A model generated the notes under the pieces. It was not told the DNA's origin. It was given only the letters and a program-made list of their open reading frames with translations, and did not search any database. A stretch of DNA of 64,000 nt from Pedosphaera sp. Its GTDB lineage: Bacteria; Verrucomicrobiota; Verrucomicrobiia; Limisphaerales; UBA9464. Below, one piece after another: positions 54,413-63,679 of the stretch (the first letter of the stretch is position 1; every line of letters starts with the position of its first letter). The stretch covers positions 1-64,000 of the forward strand of contig SIBK01000006.1 in assembly GCA_009695205.1 (NCBI GenBank), read 5' to 3'. Position numbers and translations under genes: made by a program.

Positions 54413-56493
54413 ATTTTCTGGCACCTTTGTTTCTTGTCGGTGCACTCGCGATAGCAGGACCGGTGATTTTTCACTTGTTGCGGCAGAGCCCGCGCGTCCG
54501 GGTTCTATTCAGTTCGTTGATGTTCCTGCGACCCACGCCGCCCCGACCGACCCGGCGTCGGCGATTGGACAACCTCCTCTTGCTGTTGCTCCGCTGCTTG
54601 GCCCTGGTGTTGCTGGCTCTGGGTTTTTCTCGCCCGTTCCGACGGCAAACCGTGGATCCGAATCCTCCGGCCGGTCCGGGGAAACGCATCGTGTTGATGC
54701 TTGATACCAGCGCCAGTATGCGGCGCGCCGGGTTGTGGGCCGAGGCCCGGGCGGAGTTGGCGACGGTTCTGGAGCGGGTGACACCGGCGGATAGCCTGGC
54801 GGTGTTCACCTTCGATCGGACGGTTCGATCGGTGGTGTCTTTTGCGGAATGGGAGGCAATGGCGGCCGGCGACCGGACAGCAGGCGTACTCGGCCGATTT
54901 GCAACGATCACGCCCGGCTGGGCCGGCACGCAATTGGCCGCAGCCCTGATGCAGGGAACCGAGACGTTGGTCGGCTCCGACGAGAAGTCCCCGGGAATTC
55001 TGTGCCAAGTGGTTCTGGTGAGTGATCTGCAGGAAGGCGGCCACCTGGAGGCTCTGCAGTCCTTTGAATGGCCAAAGGGGATCGAGCTTTCGGTTCGTCC
55101 GGTCGGTGTGAAGGCGGGGAGCAATGCGGGTCTGCAACGGACCTCTGAAAATGCGGATGCCCCCGATGCGGGCGAGACCCTGAGGCTTCGCGTAAGCAAT
55201 TCCGCCAATTCGACGAAAGAACAACTCCAGCTCTCTTGGCGGCGGCCCGACGGGTTGACCGCGGGAATCGCGCCCCTGGATGTCTATGTGCCGCCCGGCC
55301 AGAGCCGGATGGTGTCGGTACCGTTTCCTCAGGGTGCGGCGGACGCCGACCGGATCGTGCTGACGGGCGATGACGCTGATTTCGACAACACCGTTTTCGT
55401 GGTCGCGCTGCCGACCAACCGCCTGACCGTGCTGTACCTGGGTGCGGATTTGGAAACGAATAGCCGGCTTCCGCAGTACTTCCTTCGACGGGCCCTGCCG
55501 TCGGGTGGACACCAGATCCGGGAAGTGTTGGCCCGCCCGCCTTCCATGGCGATTCCACCCGCGGAACTGGAGGCTTCCGCATTGGTGATCGTTACAGATT
55601 CCCTGCCGGAGATAACGATGACACAACTGCGTCGTCATTTGCTTGCCGGCCACACGATCCTCGTGAGTCCACAGAGTTCGGCGGTGGCACCCACACTGGC
55701 CGGTCTGCTGGGGGTGGATCGAATCGCGCTGGACGAGGCGCCTGCGACCCGTTACGCGATGTTATCGGAAATCGATTTCCGGCATCCGGCCTTTGTGCCT
55801 TTCGCGGATGCGCGGTTTCAGGACTTCACCAAGGTCCGCTTTTGGAAACATCGTAAACTGGATCTGCGATCCTTTCCGGATGCGCGTGTTATTGCCCGCT
55901 TTGATGACGGGGATCCGGCGTTCGTCGAGTTCCAGGCCGGCAGCGGTCGGGTAATGGTGCTGACTTCGGGTTGGCATCCGGAGGATAGCCAGTTGGCGCT
56001 ATCCACGAAATTTGTCCCACTGATCCACGCCGTATTGAATGCAGGAAACGTCGTCAGTGAAACGGTGTCCTCGGTGCTGGTTGGGGAACCCATAACCTTG
56101 CCGACCGTCGCTGCGGACTTGCCGAAGGATGCACTCCGAGTTCGGAAACCCGACGGAACAGAGATTGCCGTGGCCGGTGGGACAGCGCAGTTTGCCGACA
56201 CGATGGTCCCTGGAATCTATTCGTTCTTTGCCGCGGAGAGGGTCTATCGGTTTGCCGTCAATGTTGACCCGATGGAATCGCGCACGCGGCAGGTCGGGAT
56301 GGATGAATTGCCTCGGGTTGCCGCAGTCGTTGCTGCTGGCGGTGTTGCCAGGCAGGCGATCGCCAATCAGTCAAAGACTCAGGAGATTGCAATCGAGATT
56401 GAGAGCCGTCAGAAACTCTGGCGGTGGGCTCTGGTGGCGGCCTTGCTGGTTTTGCTCATGGAGACCTTGGCAGCCGGCTGGATGACCCGCTGA
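54409..56493 (+). CDS. BatA/vWA-domain membrane protein
   Basis: This 694-residue protein starts with GTG and a BatA N-terminal module (FLAPLFLVGALAIAGPVIFH, FSSLMFLRPTP, LRCLALVLLALGFSRPF). A vWA domain with an intact MIDAS (LMLDTSASMR) follows, then a long beta-rich region including a GATase-like segment, and a C-terminal helix (WALVAALLVLLMETLAAGWM). Such proteins probably form membrane complexes serviced by MoxR. It is coupled to DUF58. Confidence 0.9.
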   Translation: MNFLAPLFLVGALAIAGPVIFHLLRQSPRVRVLFSSLMFLRPTPPRPTRRRRLDNLLLLLLRCLALVLLALGFSRPFRRQTVDPNPPAGPGKRIVLMLDTSASMRRAGLWAEARAELATVLERVTPADSLAVFTFDRTVRSVVSFAEWEAMAAGDRTAGVLGRFATITPGWAGTQLAAALMQGTETLVGSDEKSPGILCQVVLVSDLQEGGHLEALQSFEWPKGIELSVRPVGVKAGSNAGLQRTSENADAPDAGETLRLRVSNSANSTKEQLQLSWRRPDGLTAGIAPLDVYVPPGQSRMVSVPFPQGAADADRIVLTGDDADFDNTVFVVALPTNRLTVLYLGADLETNSRLPQYFLRRALPSGGHQIREVLARPPSMAIPPAELEASALVIVTDSLPEITMTQLRRHLLAGHTILVSPQSSAVAPTLAGLLGVDRIALDEAPATRYAMLSEIDFRHPAFVPFADARFQDFTKVRFWKHRKLDLRSFPDARVIARFDDGDPAFVEFQAGSGRVMVLTSGWHPEDSQLALSTKFVPLIHAVLNAGNVVSETVSSVLVGEPITLPTVAADLPKDALRVRKPDGTEIAVAGGTAQFADTMVPGIYSFFAAERVYRFAVNVDPMESRTRQVGMDELPRVAAVVAAGGVARQAIANQSKTQEIAIEIESRQKLWRWALVAALLVLLMETLAAGWMTR

Positions 56494-56519
56494 GTGCCGA
56501 TGATGGAAGGAATGAACTT

Positions 56520-59500
56520 ATGATAGATCCCGTGCTGATGGCGGCCTTGCGGCCCTTGTTTCGACGCCAACGGCGGCGCGATCTGCTACGACGCTTGGCC
56601 ACGGTGTGGACCCTCGCGGGAATCGTGGGAATTGTTGGCCTTGGCGGTGGACCGTGGATCGGTGTGCCTGCGTTCTGGGCGCGGTCGGTCGTGGCGATCA
56701 TTGCCGTTTTGGGAATGGGCTGGGCGGTCTGGCGATTCCGGCAGACCCGCCCTGATTTTCGAGCGATTGCGGGCGTGGTTGAGGTGGCGCATCCGGAATT
56801 GCGCGGGCTTTTGCTGACCGCCGTGCAGCAAGAGATGCCAGCAGGCCGAGATCTCGATTTTCTGCCCCGTCGGGTTGTTGAATCCGCGATTGATCATGGA
56901 ATGACCCGCGACTGGCGTGCGGGGGTTCCGGCCCGGGACTTGAGCTGGGCGCACGCGGCTCACCTTGCGGGATTGTTTTTGCTGCTCGCAGTGCTCGTGG
57001 CGCCGTGGGGATCCGTCGCCGAGCGATTCCGATCCAGCCTCGCTGCCGAAGGCCTTTTCGTAACTCCAGGCGACCTAACCCTCGAGAAGGGACACAATCT
57101 GGTTGTGCTGGCCCGTTTTGGTCGGGCTCTGCCGACCGCCGCCGAATTGGTGGTGGAGGCGGACAATGAACCCCCTCGCAGAATTCCTCTCGTACAGAGT
57201 TTGTCCGATCCCGTGTTCGGCGGAACGGTCACCGATGTGCGCCATCACTTCCGGTATCGTGTCGAGTCCGGCTCCGAGCGGTCGCCGGAGTACAAGGTGA
57301 CCGTGTTCGAGTTCCCCAGGCTTGAGAGGGCCGATGCGGTGCTCACCTTCCCACCCTACACAGGATTGCCGCCCAAGCGGATCGAGGACACCCGCCGATT
57401 GAGTGCCGTCGTGGACACACACCTCGACCTTACCCTCCAGTTGAACAAACCCGTGACCTCCGCTCGCCTCATTGTCCGAGGAGCCCCCACCAACCGCATC
57501 GATTTGATTGTGGTGACCAATCAGGCCCGCGCGTCCTTAAGCAATTATTCATTGATCGCAAATCAGACGCTCGACCTGCAGTTGGTCGATTTCGACGGAC
57601 GCACGAATGCGGTGCCTGCGTCCTTTTTTTTTGCGGTATCGAGTAATCAAACTCCCGAAATCCGGATCACTTCTCCCCGCGGAGATTTACGACCCTCAAT
57701 GCTGGAGGAGATTTCCTACGAAGGTCAGGTTTCGGATGATTTCGGAGTTCTATCCTATGGGATTGCGTTTACCGCCGCCGATCGTGAAACACAAATCGTG
57801 GAATTGGGCGGAACCGTGCCTGGCCGGGAGAAGAAGAGTTTTCAACACGTGCTCCGACTTGAAGACCTCGGGCTGAAACCGGACCAATTGGTGTCCTGGT
57901 ATGTATGGGCGGATGACTTAGGTCCCGATGGCAACCGGCGTCGCACGACAGGCGACCTGTTCTTCGCGGAGATCCGGCCGTTCGACGAGATTTTCCGGGA
58001 GGGTGCGGGAATGGCGGGGGGCGAGGGGGGCGAATCGGATCAGGCGGGTGGGCCGGCCACCAAGCTCCTGGAATTGGAGAAGCTGATACTGAATGCCACG
58101 TGGAAACTGCGGCGCGGCGACGGTCAGGCGGTGGATCGGCAGTATCACGCCGACGCGGGTGTGGTACTTGGGTCGCAAGCGCAGGCATTGAAACAGGCAC
58201 AGGAGGCGGCCGAAGAGGCAACGTCAGCCCGGGCAACGACCTCTTGGGCGGCGGTAATCGACGCCATGACCCGGGCGGTGGACCGTTTGACCGCAGCGAC
58301 AAATACCCGTCCGCCGCTGGCGGAAGCCCTCACGCATGAGCAGTCGGCATTGGGAGCCCTGCTGCAATTGCAGGCGCGCGAATACGAAGTGAGCCGCTCC
58401 CGGAACCGAAGCCGCAGTAGCGGCGGCAGCGGCGAGAGTCAGAACCAACGGCAGATTGACCAGTTGGATCTTGCCCAATCCGAAGACAGGTATGAAACGC
58501 AGCGCCAGGCCCGCGCCAATCCGAAGCCTGAGCAGCGCGAACAATTACAGATCCTGAACCGATTGCAGGAGCTGGCCCGCCGACAGCAGGACTGGAATGA
58601 GCGCGTGAAGGAATTGCAGTACGCACTTCAGGAGGCGCGGACCGAGCCCGAGAAAGAGGAGATTCGCCGCCGGTTGAAGCGATTGCAGGAGGAGCAACAG
58701 GAGCTTCTCGCGGATACCGACGAATTACGTCAACGCATGGAGCGACCTGACAACCAGTCTCGCATGAGCGCGGAGAGCCGTCAGCTCGAGGAGACGCGGG
58801 AAGATTTGCAACGAGCTGCAGAATCGGCCGGGGAGGGATCGACCTCCCAAGCTCTCGCGGCCGGCACGCGGGCACAGCGGAAATTGCAGGATCTGAAGGA
58901 GCAGGTCCGGAAACAAAACGCGGGCGAATTCACGGAACAACTCCGTGAGCTTCGCTCGGATTCACGCGAGCTCGCCCGCGGCCAGGAGGAAGTCTCACAG
59001 CAAATGGAGAATCTGGGTCGCGAAAACCGGAAATCTTTGTCCGCTGCTTCCGGTCAGGAAAAACTGCTCGATCGTCTTGGCGCGCAACGGACCCGAATGA
59101 CCAATCTGGTGGAGCGGGCCACAGAGCTATCCCGCCAGACAGAATCCGCCGAACCACTCGTCTCCCGGCACCTAGAGGAAACATTGCGCAAGTTCACCCA
59201 GGAAGATGGAGCGACTGCGCAGCGGTTGGAGAAGGAGCTGGTCGACCAGGGTTTGCTCACGCGCCAAATACACGACCAGTTGAAGGCGATCCCGGAGACC
59301 GATCAGGCAAAATCGCTGGGGATTGCCACCGAGATGCTGCGCCAGGGGTTTACGCCTCAGGCAGGCCAGGCGGAAAAGCAGGCGCGGAGTATCGTGGACA
59401 GTTTCAAGGGTGGAATCGAGAAAGCAGCGGAAAGCGTGCTGGGCGATGACACGGAAGCGCTGCGTGTCGCTCAGCAGGAGCTCGAAACACTCACCGATGA

Positions 59501-60248
59501 GCTTCGACGGGAACTGGAACCAACAGGCAATCTGTCTGGGAAGCCGTCTGGGAAACCGAGTGCATTGGCTGATTCGTCCCAGCCGGGTGCGGGATCGGGC
59601 CAGCCTCTTGAGCCGGCCGATGGAACAGACCCGTCTGCGAGCTCCCCGAAGACCGGAGCGTCGGCAGGCTCTCCGGGAAAACCGGGTCAGCAGCCTCCGG
59701 GGGATCCTTCTCCTGGCGCGCAGGCTCCTGGCGGGTCTCCCAATGGGAACGGCACTCCTCAATCCGGTCAGGCACGCGGGGAACGTTCGGCAGGGCAACC
59801 CGGAGGACAGGGCCGTGGGGCACGAACCGCCCGTTCTGGAAGCGACCCAGAATCGATGGCACGTGACGTGGCTGCGAACGGAGGGCGCGGCGGATCCGGG
59901 AACCGGGGGCCGCTGTTGGGGGAGGAATTCGGGCCGTGGGCCGATCGACTTCGGGATGTCGAGGAAATGTTGGATGAACCGGGGTTAAGGAATGACGTTG
60001 CGACAGCCCGGGAGAGTGCACGGCGACTGCGGCAGGACTTTCGGCGCGAGAAAACCAAGCCCGACTGGGCTGTGGTTCAATTGAAAGTGATCAATCCGTT
60101 GGTCGAGGTTCGAAGCCGAATTGCAGAGGAACTTGCCCGCCGTGGTTCTAGGGAGGCTTTGGTGCCAATTGACCGAGATCCCGTTCCAGGCCGCTACACA
60201 GACCTCGTCCGCCGTTACTACGAAGATCTCGGAAAGGATCGGCGCTAA
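56520..60248 (+). CDS. Giant DUF4175-like membrane protein with coiled-coil
   Basis: The protein of about 1242 residues begins with three membrane helices in the first 165 residues (TVWTLAGIVGIVGLGGGPWI, VVAIIAVLGMGWAVWRF, LAGLFLLLAVLVAPWG), then an extracytoplasmic beta-rich domain. A very long Gln/Glu/Arg-rich coiled coil covers about 600-1010 (RLKRLQEEQQELLADTDELR). A Gly/Pro/Ser low-complexity stretch covers about 1030-1150, and a conserved C-terminal helical cap follows. This is the layout of DUF4175-like proteins. The ATG at 56520 has a GGAAGGAA site upstream, and it begins 27 bases after the BatA-like stop. Confidence 0.83.
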   Translation: MIDPVLMAALRPLFRRQRRRDLLRRLATVWTLAGIVGIVGLGGGPWIGVPAFWARSVVAIIAVLGMGWAVWRFRQTRPDFRAIAGVVEVAHPELRGLLLTAVQQEMPAGRDLDFLPRRVVESAIDHGMTRDWRAGVPARDLSWAHAAHLAGLFLLLAVLVAPWGSVAERFRSSLAAEGLFVTPGDLTLEKGHNLVVLARFGRALPTAAELVVEADNEPPRRIPLVQSLSDPVFGGTVTDVRHHFRYRVESGSERSPEYKVTVFEFPRLERADAVLTFPPYTGLPPKRIEDTRRLSAVVDTHLDLTLQLNKPVTSARLIVRGAPTNRIDLIVVTNQARASLSNYSLIANQTLDLQLVDFDGRTNAVPASFFFAVSSNQTPEIRITSPRGDLRPSMLEEISYEGQVSDDFGVLSYGIAFTAADRETQIVELGGTVPGREKKSFQHVLRLEDLGLKPDQLVSWYVWADDLGPDGNRRRTTGDLFFAEIRPFDEIFREGAGMAGGEGGESDQAGGPATKLLELEKLILNATWKLRRGDGQAVDRQYHADAGVVLGSQAQALKQAQEAAEEATSARATTSWAAVIDAMTRAVDRLTAATNTRPPLAEALTHEQSALGALLQLQAREYEVSRSRNRSRSSGGSGESQNQRQIDQLDLAQSEDRYETQRQARANPKPEQREQLQILNRLQELARRQQDWNERVKELQYALQEARTEPEKEEIRRRLKRLQEEQQELLADTDELRQRMERPDNQSRMSAESRQLEETREDLQRAAESAGEGSTSQALAAGTRAQRKLQDLKEQVRKQNAGEFTEQLRELRSDSRELARGQEEVSQQMENLGRENRKSLSAASGQEKLLDRLGAQRTRMTNLVERATELSRQTESAEPLVSRHLEETLRKFTQEDGATAQRLEKELVDQGLLTRQIHDQLKAIPETDQAKSLGIATEMLRQGFTPQAGQAEKQARSIVDSFKGGIEKAAESVLGDDTEALRVAQQELETLTDELRRELEPTGNLSGKPSGKPSALADSSQPGAGSGQPLEPADGTDPSASSPKTGASAGSPGKPGQQPPGDPSPGAQAPGGSPNGNGTPQSGQARGERSAGQPGGQGRGARTARSGSDPESMARDVAANGGRGGSGNRGPLLGEEFGPWADRLRDVEEMLDEPGLRNDVATARESARRLRQDFRREKTKPDWAVVQLKVINPLVEVRSRIAEELARRGSREALVPIDRDPVPGRYTDLVRRYYEDLGKDRR

Positions 60249-60249
60249 C

Positions 60250-62634
60250 GTGATGTTGGCTGCGACCCTCACCTTTGCGGACGGTAGTCGGATACCGCTG
60301 GCGATCGGCCTGCTCGGGGTCCTGAGCTTGGCGCTTTGGTGGAGCTACCGCCGGGCAGATGGCACTGGAGTGCGCTGGGGTGGACGGATTCTGAAATGGC
60401 TCGGTCTGATGGCGTTGGTGCTTTGTTTGCTGGATCCGCGCTGGACGGAACAGAGGGCCCGACCGGGTGCCAACCTCTTTGCCGTGATCGCTGACAACAG
60501 TCAGGGCCTCCAGATTCACGACCCCGGAGCGTCCCGGTCCCGGGGCCAACAATTGCTCGATCTGCTAAATCCCGACGTGTCACCGTGGTTGCCAGAAATC
60601 GAAAAACACTTCGAACTGCGTCGGTACCTGTTCGATGTCCGGCTGCAAAATGTCCGGGATTTTGGGTTGTTGAATTTTGAGGGACCCGCCTCGGGAATTC
60701 TTGGAGCTCTGCGGACTGTGGCAGACCGGCATCAGGGGCGACCCCTCGCAGGGGTGCTGTTGCTCACCGACGGAAATGCCACGGATCTTCCGGAAACTAT
60801 GCCGGAACTGGTGGGCCTTCCGCCGGTTTATCCCGTCGTCCTCGGCGGGCGCGAAGCCCCCCGCGACCTCTCTCTTCAATCGGTCACTGTTAATCCAACG
60901 TCCTTCGAGGATGCCCCCGTTTCATTGCAAGCCGTTGTGCAAGCCGCCGGATTTCGCGGACGCGACGTCGTGGCCAATCTCCGGGATCCGGCTGGGCAAT
61001 CGCTCGGGCGTCAGGTGCTTCGCGTGCCGGCCGAAGAGTCCCCGCTCCATTTCCGGTTTCAATTTCGCCCGGCTAAACCCGGTCTCTCATTTTGTGAACT
61101 CGAGGTCTCCCTCGCAGAATTGGGGACGGCTTCCACACGTTCCAACGCCCCCCCTGAGGAGGCCACTCTCGCAAATAACAGGCGAGTCGCTGTCGTGGAC
61201 CGCGGGCAGGGCCCATACCGTGTGTTATACGTGGCCGGCCGGCCCAATTGGGAGTATAAGTTTCTCAATCGCGCCGTGCAGGGGGACGATCAGATTCAAA
61301 TGGTTGGTTTGATTCGAGTCGCAAAACGGGAGCCGAAATTTGACTTTCGCGGACGCCCGGGCGAGACCAGTAATCCCCTCTTCCGCGGTTTCGGTGAGCA
61401 ATCCCGCGAGGAAATCGAGCGCTATGACCAGCCAGTGCTCGTGCGGCTGAATACCCGGGACGAACTCGAGCTCCGCGCCGGTTTCCCGCGGGTTGCTGAA
61501 GATCTATACGGATATCACGCGGTGATCGTAGACGATCTCGAAGCCGGGTTCTTTGGCGCCGATCAGGCCCTGCTGCTCCAGAAATTTGTCTCGGAACGCG
61601 GGGGTGGTTTTCTCATGTTGGGCGGCATGGAATCACTGGCGGCTGGCTTGTACCACCGCACCGCCATCGGTGACCTCCTGCCGGTATATCTAGACCGGGT
61701 CCCGGAACAACCGCCCGTGGGACCCATCCGCTGGAATCTGTCTCGCGAGGGTTGGCTGCAACCCTGGGCGCGATTGCGTGAGGGCGAAGCGGACGAAAAG
61801 CTTCGCATGGCAAGCATGCCTCCCTTCGAAGTGTTGAATCCTGTCGGCGGAATCAAACCAGGTGCCAGCGTCGTTGCCAACGCCATCGACGCCTCCGGTC
61901 ACGAAGTCCCCGCTCTGGCCATTCAACGCTTCGGCCGAGGTAGGGCCGGCGTCCTGACGATCGGGGATTTCTGGCGATGGGGGATGCAGGATCCCGCGGC
62001 CCGGGAGGACATGGAGAAGGCGTGGCGTCAGATGATTCGCTGGTTGGTGACGGATACTCCCCGGCGGGTGGAATTGACCGCAAACACAACTCACGTCGCC
62101 AGCGGCGAGGGGGTGACTCTTCAGGTCCGCGTCCGGGATCCCCGATTTCAACCTCTCGACGACGCTTCGGTGCAGCTCATCATTCAGCCTGTCTTTTTTA
62201 GCAATAGTCCGCCAAATCTGATGACCAATTCCATCCGCGTGGCAGCCGAACCCTCGGCCTCGGAACCCGGTCTTTATGAAGCGGTGTTTGTGCCGCATCT
62301 CACCGGCGGATTCCACGCCACGGCATTCGTCACCAACTCAGTCGGAGCGGAGGTCGGCCGAGCGGAGGCCGGGTGGAGCAGCGACCTTGCCGAGGAAGAG
62401 TTCCGTTCATTAACCCCGAACCGAAGCCTGCTGGAGACTATAGCGCGTCTCACGGGTGGGAAGGTGTTGGAGCCCGCCGAGCTAGCAGAATTCTCCCGAA
62501 AAATCCCCGGACGCCCAGCTCCGATCATGGAAGCGACATCCTCACCGGCCTGGCATACTCCGTGGTGGTTTGCTTTCGCCATGAGTTGTTTGTTGGCGGA
62601 GTGGGGCCTTCGCCGGTTACGAGGCCTTCCCTGA
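60250..62634 (+). CDS. Membrane vWA/glutamine amidotransferase-like protein
   Basis: The roughly 794-residue protein starts with GTG or the next ATG, directly after the preceding stop. It has two N-terminal helices (PLAIGLLGVLSLALWWSY, ILKWLGLMALVLCLL), then a vWA-like part in which the MIDAS is degenerate (VIADNSQG in place of DxSxS) but the LLLTDGNATD strand is kept. A GATase1-like part follows (VRGGGFLMLGGM style: FVSERGGGFLMLGGMESL), with a C-terminal helix (WWFAFAMSCLLAEWGLRRLR). No amidotransferase Cys-His pair was confirmed. It is part of the coupled MoxR block. Confidence 0.87.
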   Translation: MMLAATLTFADGSRIPLAIGLLGVLSLALWWSYRRADGTGVRWGGRILKWLGLMALVLCLLDPRWTEQRARPGANLFAVIADNSQGLQIHDPGASRSRGQQLLDLLNPDVSPWLPEIEKHFELRRYLFDVRLQNVRDFGLLNFEGPASGILGALRTVADRHQGRPLAGVLLLTDGNATDLPETMPELVGLPPVYPVVLGGREAPRDLSLQSVTVNPTSFEDAPVSLQAVVQAAGFRGRDVVANLRDPAGQSLGRQVLRVPAEESPLHFRFQFRPAKPGLSFCELEVSLAELGTASTRSNAPPEEATLANNRRVAVVDRGQGPYRVLYVAGRPNWEYKFLNRAVQGDDQIQMVGLIRVAKREPKFDFRGRPGETSNPLFRGFGEQSREEIERYDQPVLVRLNTRDELELRAGFPRVAEDLYGYHAVIVDDLEAGFFGADQALLLQKFVSERGGGFLMLGGMESLAAGLYHRTAIGDLLPVYLDRVPEQPPVGPIRWNLSREGWLQPWARLREGEADEKLRMASMPPFEVLNPVGGIKPGASVVANAIDASGHEVPALAIQRFGRGRAGVLTIGDFWRWGMQDPAAREDMEKAWRQMIRWLVTDTPRRVELTANTTHVASGEGVTLQVRVRDPRFQPLDDASVQLIIQPVFFSNSPPNLMTNSIRVAAEPSASEPGLYEAVFVPHLTGGFHATAFVTNSVGAEVGRAEAGWSSDLAEEEFRSLTPNRSLLETIARLTGGKVLEPAELAEFSRKIPGRPAPIMEATSSPAWHTPWWFAFAMSCLLAEWGLRRLRGLP

Positions 62635-62656
62635 CATCGGACCTCCCATTCTCACG

Positions 62657-63631
62657 ATGCATAGTTCAACTCTTCGATCCCTTGGCCTCTTGATTTCCTT
62701 AGTAGCCGGAATGGCACGAAGCGCCGTTGGGGCGCCAGCCGACGCGCCTTCGGTGTCGCCTTCGGTTTGGCTCGTGATGGGTGCGTCGGGCGACACGGAT
62801 CTTACCACCAATTTTCTGCGACAAGCCCACACCTGGCAGGATACCGCCGCCCGCGCCGGTATCACGGCCCGGTTAATTGGAGATTCACCCGATAACCAGA
62901 CAAATGACTGGTCTCGCCTCCGGGATGCCCTTGCCGGCGAACCGCGCGATGGAAATGCCGAGCTCTGGTTGATCCTCATCGGCCACGGCACCTTCGATGG
63001 CCGGGATGCCAAATTTAACCTGCGCGGTCCGGATGTCTCTGCCGGGGAACTCTCCGGTTGGTTGAATCCAATCCACCGACCGACGATCGTCATCGACACC
63101 ACTTCGGCGAGCGCACCCTTTCTAAACAAACTGAAAGCACCCAACCGTGTGGTCGTCACGGCAACTCGCAGCGGGCATGAGAAAAACTATTCACGGTTCG
63201 GATCATTCCTAGCCGAGGCCATCGCGGATCCCGCCGCCGATCTCGACCAGGACGGCCAGACATCGTTGCTCGAAGCATTTCTCTCCGCATCCCACCGGAG
63301 CGCTGAGTTCTATCAAACCGCGGGACGTCTCGCGACCGAACATTCCCTGCTCGATGACAACGGCGATGGGCAGGGCACGCCGGCAGATTGGTTCCGCGGC
63401 GTCCTGGCGGTTAAGAAGCCGCAGAAGAATGTGCTGGTCGACGGGCTTCGCGCCCATCAGGTCCACCTAGTTGCCTCGGAGGCGGAGAGGCTATTGACAC
63501 CCGAGAGCCGCCGACTACGGGACGAACTTGAGCGCCAGGTGATGCGCCTTCGGGAGGAAAAGGCGCGTGTGCCCGAGGAAGAGTACTATACCCGGCTTGA
63601 AAAATTGCTGCTCGAACTGGCCCGGATTTGA
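62657..63631 (+). CDS. Secreted caspase-fold-like protein without catalytic Cys
   Basis: The 324-residue protein has a signal peptide (about 1-25) and a clan CD-like region with the His-Gly motif ILIGHGTFDG (His 110), then NLRGPDVSAGELSGWLNPI. The strand that would end in the nucleophile reads PTIVIDTTSASAPF (about 143-154), with no Cys. Downstream it has two EF-hand-type calcium loops (DLDQDGQTSLLE, 195-206; DDNGDGQGTPAD, 233-244) and a C-terminal helix with many Glu/Arg. It is the last gene of the MoxR block, 22 bases after the previous stop. It may be a non-enzymatic binder. Confidence 0.8.
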   Translation: MHSSTLRSLGLLISLVAGMARSAVGAPADAPSVSPSVWLVMGASGDTDLTTNFLRQAHTWQDTAARAGITARLIGDSPDNQTNDWSRLRDALAGEPRDGNAELWLILIGHGTFDGRDAKFNLRGPDVSAGELSGWLNPIHRPTIVIDTTSASAPFLNKLKAPNRVVVTATRSGHEKNYSRFGSFLAEAIADPAADLDQDGQTSLLEAFLSASHRSAEFYQTAGRLATEHSLLDDNGDGQGTPADWFRGVLAVKKPQKNVLVDGLRAHQVHLVASEAERLLTPESRRLRDELERQVMRLREEKARVPEEEYYTRLEKLLLELARI

Positions 63632-63679
63632 GGTCCGGCCAGCCGTTGTCCCGGAGCGTTTGAAGAATGGGTAAGGAAG

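Noticed and set aside
54505..55653. Long minus-strand open frame opposite the BatA/vWA gene
   Set aside because: Low-complexity, Arg/Gln/His-rich translation with no motif, antisense to a well-supported gene.
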